The notes below the pieces were generated by a model. That model saw nothing but the letters and a program-made list of their open reading frames with translations. It did no database searches and was not told the DNA's origin. A DNA stretch of 64,000 bases from NCBI RefSeq assembly GCF_001278705.1, contig NZ_CP012600.1:1302190-1366189 (forward strand), in the 5' to 3' direction. Made by a program: the position numbers and the translations under genes. Positions 45,333 through 53,162 of the stretch are shown here, piece by piece; the stretch's first letter is position 1; the number at the start of each line of letters is the position of its first letter. The DNA comes from Bacillus gobiensis (GTDB lineage Bacteria; Bacillota; Bacilli; Bacillales; Bacillaceae).

Positions 45333-46196
45333 CCTTTCATTTTGTTTATCTCTATCATCAAACTCACGTTTTGCATAATCCCGCAATGCTTCTCGCCAAT
45401 GTCTCATCAAGATCCCTTTTTTTCTGATCTTTTCTAAACTTAATAATGTATACTTCGGCCGGCGTGTTTTGAATCCGTATTGCTCGCTTGAAATAGGGAT
45501 AACTTTTGTATCCGCTCCGATTATGCGGATGATTTCTTCTGCAAATTCAAACCAGGTACAGCTGCCGGAATTGACCACGTGATAGATTCCCGGAGGATGC
45601 TGCAGCAGTTTAAGCAGCGCAAACGCTAAATCCTTTGCATAGGTTGGGCAGCCATATTGATCATTGATGGTGAAAATTTCTTTTGAACTAAGAGATAAGT
45701 CGTATGTTGATTTGACAAAATTTTCTCCGAAATGACCAAACAGCCAAGACGTCCGAATAATCGTTATTTCTTTATTTTCCTGCAATGCAAGCTCTTCCCC
45801 TAGTTTTTTACTTTTGCCGAAAATTGTTTTTGGATCTGTCGGGTCTTCCTCAAAATATGGAGGAAACTTTTCACCGCTGTACACATAGCCGGAAGAAATA
45901 TGGAAAAGCTTAATGCCTCTTTTTTTTGCTTCAGCAGCAAGATTGTAAGGGCCAAGCCCGTTACTGAGTATAGCCAGCTCTTGTTCTTTTTCACAGAGAT
46001 CCATATTAGTAAAAGCTGCAGCATTTATGATGCAGTCAGGCTTTTCAAGTTGAAGAACTTCTTTTAATCGGTTACTGTCAGTTATATCGAGCTGCTGCTT
46101 CCCATATCCGATGACTGAATGTTTATTATCTTTTTTAATTGTTTCTATTAACTCATTGCCCAGCTGTCCATTTGCACCAGTGATAAAAAACTTCAT
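45315..46196 (-). CDS. dTDP-4-dehydrorhamnose reductase-like protein (RmlD family), altered active site
   Basis: This 293-residue extended SDR of the RmlD family has GANGQLG at 7-13, INAAAFTNMDLCE, and HVVNSGSCTWFEFA late in the protein. In the catalytic YxxxK the Tyr is Phe: F126-G-K-S-K130. The usual STDYVFDG is SSGYVYSG. Normal RmlD completes dTDP-rhamnose synthesis, but no rmlA, B or C gene is nearby. The protein may use another substrate or bind nucleotide without reductase activity. Confidence 0.8.
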   Translation of the reverse strand: MKFFITGANGQLGNELIETIKKDNKHSVIGYGKQQLDITDSNRLKEVLQLEKPDCIINAAAFTNMDLCEKEQELAILSNGLGPYNLAAEAKKRGIKLFHISSGYVYSGEKFPPYFEEDPTDPKTIFGKSKKLGEELALQENKEITIIRTSWLFGHFGENFVKSTYDLSLSSKEIFTINDQYGCPTYAKDLAFALLKLLQHPPGIYHVVNSGSCTWFEFAEEIIRIIGADTKVIPISSEQYGFKTRRPKYTLLSLEKIRKKGILMRHWREALRDYAKREFDDRDKQNERKKASV

Positions 46197-46327
46197 CGTA
46201 CGTGATCCTTAAAAGTCATTTTGAACTCTCCCCTATTTTTCTGCTATCACATGATTATTATTTTTAAAGACGAGATATGACAAAGTAAGGAGATTAATCA
46301 CCAGTAACCCATCCTGTAACAGTAAAA

Positions 46328-46350
46328 AACCGATTTCTGCAAAATCGGTT
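46328..46350 (-). terminator. Terminator of the TM2 gene
   Basis: AACCGATTT at 46328-46336 pairs with AAATCGGTT at 46342-46350, and the minus strand continues TTTTTTAC. Confidence 0.7.
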
Positions 46351-46423
46351 CTTCCGTATAATTGGCACCCACGCTACATTAGATAGTCTAAGTGGAGATC
46401 AACCAATTAAAAGCTCAGTCGTT

Positions 46424-46654
46424 TTATATGGACTTGTTATATTTTTCAGCTGTTTTATATGCGTCATACATACCATATATCCAAAAAATAGGTGTCGTGA
46501 TAAAACCAATAAGCAAAAACATGAGCCCGATGTTAATACAATGGATAATGATAAATAAAATACCTTTGGCAATTTGACCATTATATATTTGGCCCAAACC
46601 TGTGTAAAAAAAGCTTAATACCGCTGCAATTCCCGGACTTTTCGAATAATTCAT
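46424..46654 (-). CDS. TM2-domain membrane protein
   Basis: This 76-residue protein has two membrane spans joined by a short turn. The family motif GLGQIYNGQIAKGI follows the first helix and the second span ends in IYGMYDAYKTAEKYN. Function is unknown. The gene is flanked by hairpins, so it is probably monocistronic. Confidence 0.85.
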   Translation of the reverse strand: MNYSKSPGIAAVLSFFYTGLGQIYNGQIAKGILFIIIHCINIGLMFLLIGFITTPIFWIYGMYDAYKTAEKYNKSI

Positions 46655-46678
46655 TGAAATCCTCCTTACTCATTACAA

Positions 46679-46699
46679 TTTTCCCTTTCCTCGGGAAAA
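46679..46699 (-). terminator. Weak terminator after panE
   Basis: TTTTCCC at 46679-46685 pairs with GGGAAAA at 46693-46699 just after the panE stop. Confidence 0.45.
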
Positions 46700-46716
46700 T
46701 AAAACATATCTTTAGT

Positions 46717-47640
46717 TTACATAATATTATTATGGTTCATCGAATAAAGCTTCAAATTCGTATAAATGGTTTCAAGTACTGGGACTTTAAAGCCATGCTC
46801 AGCTCCTTTTTTGATCAAGTATCCGTGAAGATGATCATCTTCAATCACGCTTCCCTTTTCCATATCTCGAAGCATGGACGATTTCATTTCCTCGTGCATG
46901 TTTTGCATCTGGCTAAACGTATCGGACTCAATGCTTTCAGACAGCGGTGCTTGAATGGCTCTCATTACGGACACGATTTCACGTATAACCTGGATCGTCG
47001 TGTTCCTGCCGGTTTCAAGCTTTAAAATCGGTCCGATCGGCTGTTTAAATAGTGTTGTAATACCGGACAGTGCTGCAATAAACAAATATTTATGCCAAAC
47101 TTCCTTCATTATTTGATTACTTGATACAATTTCGGCATTTATACCGTCAAACTCTTTCTCAAGTGATTCTATTCGATTTGTACGCTTACCATTCCATTCC
47201 CCAAAAACAAATCTATGGGCCTGGCTGGTATGTAGAATATGGCCTTCGTGATTTAAGGTGGATTCGATGAAACAAAGACCACCGAGTACTTGTTCTTGTG
47301 AAAAGGTTTTAAATAGTTTTTCATAATGGGCAAATCCGTTTAAAAAAGGCACAATCAACGTTTCAGAATATGTAAATGGCTTAATATCATGAATAACTTG
47401 GTCCAAAGAATAAGCCTTGGAAGTGATGAAAATTACATCAAAGGGGGACTGCTCTTCACGAACGACCATTTTGGGGACAATTGACACATCCCCTTTTACA
47501 CTTGATACCTTCAATTGTGTTTCGCTCAAGCGTTTCTTTCTCTTCTCTCTCACAAGAAAAGTAACGTCAGTTCCGGCTTCCGCTAACCGCGCTCCCAGAT
47601 ATCCGCCAGTTGCACCTGCTCCTACGACTAAGATTCTCAT
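46717..47640 (-). CDS. panE: 2-dehydropantoate 2-reductase
   Basis: The product has 307 residues, with the NADP motif GAGATGGYLGARLAEAG at 7-23, FITSKAYSLD with the catalytic-type Lys, and the C-terminal helical domain with IMKEVWHKYLF and SMLRDMEKG. It reduces 2-dehydropantoate in pantothenate synthesis. Bacillus genomes often carry several paralogues, so the exact substrate is not certain. It is not linked to panBCD here. Confidence 0.85.
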   Translation of the reverse strand: MRILVVGAGATGGYLGARLAEAGTDVTFLVREKRKKRLSETQLKVSSVKGDVSIVPKMVVREEQSPFDVIFITSKAYSLDQVIHDIKPFTYSETLIVPFLNGFAHYEKLFKTFSQEQVLGGLCFIESTLNHEGHILHTSQAHRFVFGEWNGKRTNRIESLEKEFDGINAEIVSSNQIMKEVWHKYLFIAALSGITTLFKQPIGPILKLETGRNTTIQVIREIVSVMRAIQAPLSESIESDTFSQMQNMHEEMKSSMLRDMEKGSVIEDDHLHGYLIKKGAEHGFKVPVLETIYTNLKLYSMNHNNIM

Positions 47641-47714
47641 TCACTTTTACCTCCTTTCAAAATGAATGTAATAATTAGTAACACCATCAAGATTTAGACG
47701 GAGGTCTGCTCAAA

Positions 47715-48230
47715 TTATTTAGGATGAATAACGAGCAGAAAACTCTTTACTTGCCCTCCTGCCTGCAATAAAATAAAGAATTCCACCAAGCATCCAAAAG
47801 GGCTCCCAAAAATAAAACCGCCAATTTGGCTTTGTTGTCCCATTTCGAGTAAACCCCATTTTGCCATACCTACGGTCGTGAAATTGGCAGCACCATATAA
47901 AAACAGAAAGATACCTGCGACAATCGAAATCCAGTACAATGATTTCTTAATAAAATCGGGTAATCGATTCATTAGCATAAGCAAAAGGAAAACTCCTCCT
48001 ATCACCTTGATGAAGCCCGTGATCCAAACCAGCAGAATAAATTGCGGGTTTCTTTCAAGAGCAAGCTGATAGATTTTTCCTCCAAGCGACTCTACACCGA
48101 TCATTCCCCCAAGTGCCCAGTAAAAGCTCATTATTGCAAAAACGAATGACCAGATAGCTCCGGCAATAATTGGCCAATTTTTATTTTTCGTCATGCCAGC
48201 ATCCTTTACTTCTGTTTTAGTAGTTTTCAT
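47715..48230 (-). CDS. DUF3995 membrane protein with C-terminal frameshift
   Basis: This 171-residue frame has four hydrophobic segments and the DUF3995 N-terminal pattern WPIIAGAIWSFVFAIMSFYWALGG. The expected final helix is missing in this frame. One frame over, the DNA reads FWEPFWMLGGILYFIAGRR, the family's normal end, to a stop at 47719. A one-base change in the A-rich run near 47808-47817 explains it. Function is unknown. The coordinates give the uninterrupted frame. Confidence 0.7.
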   Translation of the reverse strand: MKTTKTEVKDAGMTKNKNWPIIAGAIWSFVFAIMSFYWALGGMIGVESLGGKIYQLALERNPQFILLVWITGFIKVIGGVFLLLMLMNRLPDFIKKSLYWISIVAGIFLFLYGAANFTTVGMAKWGLLEMGQQSQIGGFIFGSPFGCLVEFFILLQAGGQVKSFLLVIHPK

Positions 48231-48438
48231 AATAACAGAGCTAATTTGACAAAGCTATGAAAATGAGTTTGTTTACATAATACTATTATAGTTAAATTGG
48301 TGTGTTTAACTCTGTGAATTTTTTGGAATATTTCCTCCTTTAAGAAAAATTTATCCTACAGTAATGAAGGAAAGGAGAAAGAAGATCTAAAGTGTTTTCT
48401 GAAATCTTATGATTAAAACCCTCTATTATTCAAGAAAA

Positions 48439-48462
48439 AATCCTTCCTGGTCAGGAAGGATT
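48439..48462 (-). terminator. Terminator of the TetR-linked operon
   Basis: AATCCTTCCTG at 48439-48449 pairs with CAGGAAGGATT at 48452-48462, and T6 follows on the minus strand. Confidence 0.75.
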
Positions 48463-48485
48463 AAGGAACTTTAACAACAGGAGAA

Positions 48486-48797
48486 TCATTCATGCCGGTG
48501 ATTAGTGAGTATCGGGAACAGTACTTTTGGATGAAACAAATGGAGGGGGCTTCGGATAAGATTCATCACTCTGACTAACCGAATATATATTTCCGGCTCA
48601 AAAGCTGAAAGTTCATATACCCTTTTGGAGTACCATTGTTTGTATGGCTGAACAAAAGTTCGTGTTCCTTTAACTTCGGGATGACGAAGAGCCTCTGTTG
48701 TCGCCATTTCCCAAGGAACGTCGATAATCTTAGAAATCTTCTTATGTAATCTTTGACTAAATCCCTTGTCAGCAGTTGATCGGGGAAAAAATGTCAA
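48486..48797 (-). pseudogene. FAD-dependent monooxygenase, C-terminal remnant
   Basis: The frame lacks any FAD-binding N-terminus. What is left (PWEMATTEALRHPEVKGTR, KQWYSKRVYEL, EPEIYIRLVRVMNLIRSP, LFHPKVLFPIL) resembles the last 100 residues of PF01494-like FAD monooxygenases. It abuts the stop of the broken SDR gene, which suggests a deletion fused the two. A TTG overlapping the preceding TGA could start translation, but without the catalytic domain no enzyme can result. Family assignment is from memory of the motif only. Confidence 0.5.
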
Positions 48798-49540
48798 AGC
48801 ATATACATACCGCCATCTACGGGTATATATGAACCAGTGATAAATGCTGATCGCTCAGTAACATATAACGCAATGGCCTTAGCAACATCTTCAGGCTGAG
48901 CTATCCGTTTCAACGGTGTCAATGCAGTAAACTCTGACTTAAGTAGTTTTACTTGCTCTCTTGAAGCATCGGTTTCTACTAATCCTGGTGAAATCACATT
49001 AGCAGTAATTCCGAATTCTCCAAATTCCTTGGCGATCTGTTTGGCAAATTGGACAAGCGCTGCTTTTGCTGTTCCATGAGCAATAAAGTTTTTTTCTGGA
49101 ATTTTCGCAGCTGCACTTCCTATATAGACGATCCGTCCATAACTGTTTTCCTTCATAATCGGTAAAATTGCCTGCGAAAGATGATAAGCAGCTTTGATTT
49201 CATCATTTAGTTTCTGTGAAAATTCCGCCCATGAAATAGTAAGAAAAGGCTTTATAACAAAAGGGATGTTGGCATTACTAACTAAAATATCAATCCGTCC
49301 CCAATGATCAAGGATCTCATTGGTCATAAGGGTTACTTGTTCAGCACTACAAACATCTCCCTGAATTTTGATAGCATCTCCTCCATGCGATCGAATTTAA
49401 TTTACCACTTGGTCTGCACTTTTATGGTCAGATAAGTAGTTAATTGCAACTTTTATACCCATTCCTGCTAACTCTTTCGCTGTAGCCGCTCCAATTCCGC
49501 GTCCCGCGCCTGTAATAAATGCTACTTTTTCTTTAGACAT
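48794..49540 (-). pseudogene. FabG-like SDR oxidoreductase, in-frame stop
   Basis: ATG 49540 behind AAGGAG opens SKEKVAFITGAGRGIGAAT and continues to SADQVVN, where TAA (49397-49399) interrupts. The same frame resumes as IRSHGGDAIKIQGDV and runs through the NAG-like SNAN and NVISPGLVETD to VDGGMYML. The catalytic YxxxK is HGTAK, so Tyr has become His. A stop plus loss of the catalytic residue argue for a true pseudogene of about 248 codons. Confidence 0.85.
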
Positions 49541-49658
49541 AAAGCATTTCTCCTTTATACATTTCATTTTTTAAGCTGATAAAATAACTTGCTTAAAGGT
49601 TAGTGCAGTAGCCAGCGAGATCACTGATTAAATAAAAGATCTATAATTTAACAGGTTA

Positions 49659-49970
49659 TTAGTTTTCTATGTTTTCCTCCAACGTGTAGTACCCACCTTC
49701 TTTTCCTTCAATCAGATGTTGAATTTTGTTTAGGTGTTCTGCAAATCCAGCTTTTTCTAACCAACTTTTATGAAACTCAATACTCTCCCAGGTAGTCACC
49801 ATAATTGCCTTGTTATTATCGACTGAACGATGCCAACGACTACTAATCCAACCAGGTACACCCTTGCTTTTAAAGTTTAATAATTCTTCAGATTGGATAG
49901 CGACCAATTCATCTAGTTTACCTGGTTTGGCAGTAAATACATTAATCCACACTATTGGTTTAGTATTCAT
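49659..49970 (-). CDS. Antibiotic biosynthesis monooxygenase (ABM) domain protein
   Basis: This 103-residue ferredoxin-like ABM-domain protein has IVWINVFTAKPGKLDELVAI at the N-terminus and the core PGWISSRWHRSVDNNKAIMVTTWESIEFHKSWL. Members oxidise quinol-like or polyketide substrates without cofactors, or act as heme oxygenases; the heme-type residues are not evident. It is the first intact gene of a run that continues with a broken SDR gene and a monooxygenase remnant. Confidence 0.8.
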   Translation of the reverse strand: MNTKPIVWINVFTAKPGKLDELVAIQSEELLNFKSKGVPGWISSRWHRSVDNNKAIMVTTWESIEFHKSWLEKAGFAEHLNKIQHLIEGKEGGYYTLEENIEN

Positions 49971-50161
49971 TTAAAAAAACCTCCTTAATTAAAAATATCT
50001 TTCCTGCTTGTAAATTTGTTAATATTAGGAAAAAGGCAAGAAATTTCAAGTGATTTTGGCACAATCTTACGTTTTGTTTCATAAAAGTACCGAAATTTGT
50101 TTTAAAGTGATCTTTTTTTTGACAAAAGTACATCTCTATAAAAAGTTTACCACAAATGACC

Positions 50162-50181
50162 GTTAGTACTGACTGACATTT
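50162..50181. promoter_or_regulatory. TetR operator copy upstream of the ABM operon
   Basis: GTTAGTACTGACTGACATTT repeats, with two changes, the site before the tetR gene. It lies between the tetR stop and the ABM gene. Confidence 0.6.
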
Positions 50182-50184
50182 TAT

Positions 50185-50784
50185 TTAAATAATATTAGGG
50201 GTTAAAGCCCTGGTGAATAGTTGAGTACTTTCTGTTATAAACCTTTCGAGTGAAACATTTGGAAAATTCATATCATTATCCAGGTTGTTCATAAAAGCTC
50301 CGAAATTCAGCATTATGAACGACAACGCCTGTAGCTCGGGGTCCGTTCGAATTAGCTTTCCTTTTTCGTACATAGCCGTAAAATAATTGGTTAGAATATC
50401 CAAAAGCTGTCGAGGGTGTTTTTGTGTTCTTTCTCTAAACCCAGGTAAATGCCCTTCCTCCTTGATGCTGATCATAATCATTTTCCGGTTACGATTCATA
50501 ATTTCATGATATGTTCGACTGATCAGGAGCAAGTCTGTTTGCAAATCCCATACGAGCTTCTCGTTAAAAAGTTTTGTTATCTCTTCGGCATAATGAAAAC
50601 GGTCAAACGCCATTTCGAGAAGGTTTTGTTTGCTTCCAAATCGGCGAAACAGCGTTTTTTCACTCAAACCTGCCATAGTAGCGATTTCCTTGGTAGATAC
50701 ACCATTGTAGCCTTTCTCCGCTATTAAATCGATCGCTGCCAACAGCAGCTTATCATCGATGCTTAAATTATTACTATTGCTCAT
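50185..50784 (-). CDS. TetR-family repressor
   Basis: The product has 199 residues, with the N-terminal HTH AAIDLIAEKGYNGVSTKEIA and AGLSEKTLFRRFGSKQNLL and an all-helical ligand domain. The ATG at 50784 follows AAAGGAG by seven bases. A 12-base palindrome lies in its own promoter and a copy lies before the ABM gene, so it likely represses both. The inducer is unknown. Confidence 0.85.
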   Translation of the reverse strand: MSNSNNLSIDDKLLLAAIDLIAEKGYNGVSTKEIATMAGLSEKTLFRRFGSKQNLLEMAFDRFHYAEEITKLFNEKLVWDLQTDLLLISRTYHEIMNRNRKMIMISIKEEGHLPGFRERTQKHPRQLLDILTNYFTAMYEKGKLIRTDPELQALSFIMLNFGAFMNNLDNDMNFPNVSLERFITESTQLFTRALTPNII

Positions 50785-50808
50785 ACACTCACTCCTTTCA
50801 AATAGACT

Positions 50809-50830
50809 GTCAGTACTGACTGTCATTTAA
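50809..50830. promoter_or_regulatory. TetR auto-operator
   Basis: GTCAGTACTGAC at 50811-50822 is a perfect palindrome inside a larger imperfect dyad (GACTGTCAG and CTGACTGTC). It sits about 25 bases before the tetR start codon. Confidence 0.65.
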
Positions 50831-51049
50831 TTTTATTCTATTTCAGCTGATATAAAATTGTCAAGAGAAATTTCACTTTTGTCACTTAAAAAATGATGGA
50901 GCATCGGTTGTGTTAGATTCGTGTGAGGATATCCAATGATGTTGTTTTATATAAAATAACATTAACAAAAACAAAAATATTAATATTAATAATAAAATAA
51001 TCATTAACATTTATTTGAATATGGAGAAACCGAACTGGTGCCAGATCTC

Positions 51050-51301
51050 TTATTCATCATGATTAGGGTTGTATTTCTTTAATTCGGTTTCCAGTTCTTC
51101 TTTGTAGGGTCTTAAATCACTTTTTAAAAAGAGCTGGGTTTTCCCGGATGTTTTAAAGGGACGTATTTTTTCTTTTTTGAGGGAACGGGGAAAACTTTGT
51201 TTCTTCATATTTAAATACATTTCAGCTTCTTGTCTGGTTAATACTTCATCCATTAAAAATGATCCCAGTTCTTCTTGATTTTTAAATTCGAATTTCGTCA
51301 T
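51050..51301 (-). CDS. Small excisionase-like helix-turn-helix protein
   Basis: The protein has 83 residues. The middle reads DEVLTRQEAEMYLNMKKQSF, a MerR/excisionase-type (HTH_17) helix pair, followed by KEKIRPFKTSGKTQLFLKSDL. The Lys-rich tail fits DNA binding. No integrase or phage gene is nearby, so a role in excision is not supported; it may be a lone regulator. Confidence 0.65.
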   Translation of the reverse strand: MTKFEFKNQEELGSFLMDEVLTRQEAEMYLNMKKQSFPRSLKKEKIRPFKTSGKTQLFLKSDLRPYKEELETELKKYNPNHDE

Positions 51302-51654
51302 AAGCCACCATCTTTTCTTCTTTTGCAAAGTTCTGAGAAAGCAAGTGCTGTTTTATTATCTCTTTAAAAATTGTTACTCTTGTTTATAATGCCATTCTTC
51401 TCCTTATCATTATTGCACATAAGTTAGTTGTTTCCCATTCACATATATTATTTTGTTCTACAATAGTATTTGAATTATTTTCTCATACTCTAATCTGTTC
51501 AGATGTTTTATTTAATAATTGAACGATCTCTATTTCTGCTAATTTATGATTCATCTTTTTCACAAAGTAAATGCATGACGAAAAAATATCCGCTCTTGCC
51601 TTGTTTCTAATCAAAAAAAGCCTTAATCCAGTGCGTAAACACCAGATTAAGGCT
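51302..51654 (-). terminator. Intergenic ending in the gltAB terminator
   Basis: The terminator is at 51613-51654: AGCCTTAATC at 51619-51628 pairs with GATTAAGGCT at 51645-51654, with an inner GTG/CAC pairing, and the minus strand then has T7. Nothing else is recognised in 51302-51612. Confidence 0.8.
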
Positions 51655-51661
51655 CTTTTCC

Positions 51662-53143
51662 TTATGGCAATACAGTTGATCCCATTAGATGGGTATCTAC
51701 AGCTTTTGCTACTTCTCTTCCTTCGTTAATCGCCCAAACGATCAGGCTTTGGCCCCTTCTTGCATCTCCGGCAGCGAAAACGCCGTCGACATTGGTCTTG
51801 TAATCGCCATAAGCAGCTTGAACTTTATTTCTAGTCATGTTGACCCCGAATTGCTCCATTAATGGTGCTTCAGTGCCTTCAAAACCGATGGCGATAAAGA
51901 CGTATTGAGCCGGCCAGACTTTTTCTGATCCAGGAATCTCTTGAAATTCATACTTTCCGTGTTCATTTTTTATTTTTTTCATTTGGATTGTATGAAGCTC
52001 TTTTAAATTGCCTTTGCTGTCGGCAACTAATTTAGTCGTTTGAATTGCATATTGGCGAGGATCATCGCCGAATTTTGCTTGTGCTTCCTCATATGCATAT
52101 TCCATCGTATGAACGTGCGGCTGTTCAGGCCACATGTTTTCAGGGTTGCGGGAATCAGGCAGCTTCGGATGCTTACCGAATTGCACCACGCTTTTTGCCT
52201 TTTGACGGAGAGCCGTTGCAACACAGTCAGCACCTGTATCTCCGCCGCCGATTACAATAACATCTTTATTTTTCGTATTGATAAACTTTTTATCTTTAAA
52301 ATTGGAATCTAGCATGCTTTTCGTCGTATCTGTTAAATAATCCATAGCAAAGTGGACACCTTTTGCTTCACGGCCTTCAATTAATAGATCACGTTGTTTT
52401 TGTGCACCGGTACAAAGGATAACGGAATCAAATTGCTCTTTTAGCTCATCTGCCGTTACGTCTTTTCCGATTTCTGTATTCAGAACAAAATCGATACCTT
52501 CTTGAGTAAGAAGCTTAATCCGTCGTTCAACAACTTCCTTTTCAAGCTTCATGTTCGGAATTCCGTAGGTTAACAGGCCGCCGGCACGATCAGCACGTTC
52601 ATAGACTGTAACCGAATGTCCGGCTTGATTCAATTGGTCAGCCGCAGCTAAACCAGCTGGGCCGGAACCAACGATCGCAATTTTTTTGCCTGTGCGTTTT
52701 TCAGGAATTCTCGCTTGAATCCAGCCGTTTTCAAAGCCTTTGTCAATAATCGTGCGCTCGATGCTTTTGATCGTAACGGCAGGATCAGAGATTGCAACCG
52801 TACAAGAGCCTTCACATGGCGCAGGACAAACACGGCCCGTGAATTCAGGGAAGTTATTCGTTTTTAATAATCTTTCTAGAGCCTCTCTCCATCTACCGCG
52901 ATAAACAAGATCGTTCCATTCGGGAATCAAATTGTAAATCGGGCATCCGGAGGTGTAGCCATTCACGTCCATTCCGATTTGGCAGAAAGGAGTACCGCAA
53001 TCCATGCAGCGGGCTCCTTGTCTTGATGACATTTCTTCAGAGAAAGGCGATGAATATTCGTTCCAATCGTCCAATCGCTTGAGAGGATCCCGCTCAGATG
53101 GTTTTTCGCGTTTGTATTCCATAAAACCTGTTTTTTTACCCAT
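51662..53143 (-). CDS. gltB: Glutamate synthase small subunit
   Basis: This 493-residue NADPH-dependent GltD-type subunit (called GltB in Bacillus) has an N-terminal Cys-rich adrenodoxin-reductase-like region ([31 protein letters not shown]) for [4Fe-4S] clusters. The FAD motif [13 protein letters not shown] and NADPH motif [10 protein letters not shown] follow. It feeds electrons from NADPH to the large subunit, whose stop lies 20 bases upstream. Confidence 0.95.
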   Translation of the reverse strand: MGKKTGFMEYKREKPSERDPLKRLDDWNEYSSPFSEEMSSRQGARCMDCGTPFCQIGMDVNGYTSGCPIYNLIPEWNDLVYRGRWREALERLLKTNNFPEFTGRVCPAPCEGSCTVAISDPAVTIKSIERTIIDKGFENGWIQARIPEKRTGKKIAIVGSGPAGLAAADQLNQAGHSVTVYERADRAGGLLTYGIPNMKLEKEVVERRIKLLTQEGIDFVLNTEIGKDVTADELKEQFDSVILCTGAQKQRDLLIEGREAKGVHFAMDYLTDTTKSMLDSNFKDKKFINTKNKDVIVIGGGDTGADCVATALRQKAKSVVQFGKHPKLPDSRNPENMWPEQPHVHTMEYAYEEAQAKFGDDPRQYAIQTTKLVADSKGNLKELHTIQMKKIKNEHGKYEFQEIPGSEKVWPAQYVFIAIGFEGTEAPLMEQFGVNMTRNKVQAAYGDYKTNVDGVFAAGDARRGQSLIVWAINEGREVAKAVDTHLMGSTVLP

Positions 53144-53162
53144 TTTGTCCTCTCCCCTTTCC

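Noticed and set aside
50119..50136. TTGACA followed by TATAAA resembling a plus-strand promoter
   Set aside because: The spacing is only about 13 bases and no plus-strand gene follows.
51050..51301. Prophage or integrative element suggested by the excisionase-like HTH
   Set aside because: No integrase, phage gene or attachment repeat was found around it.
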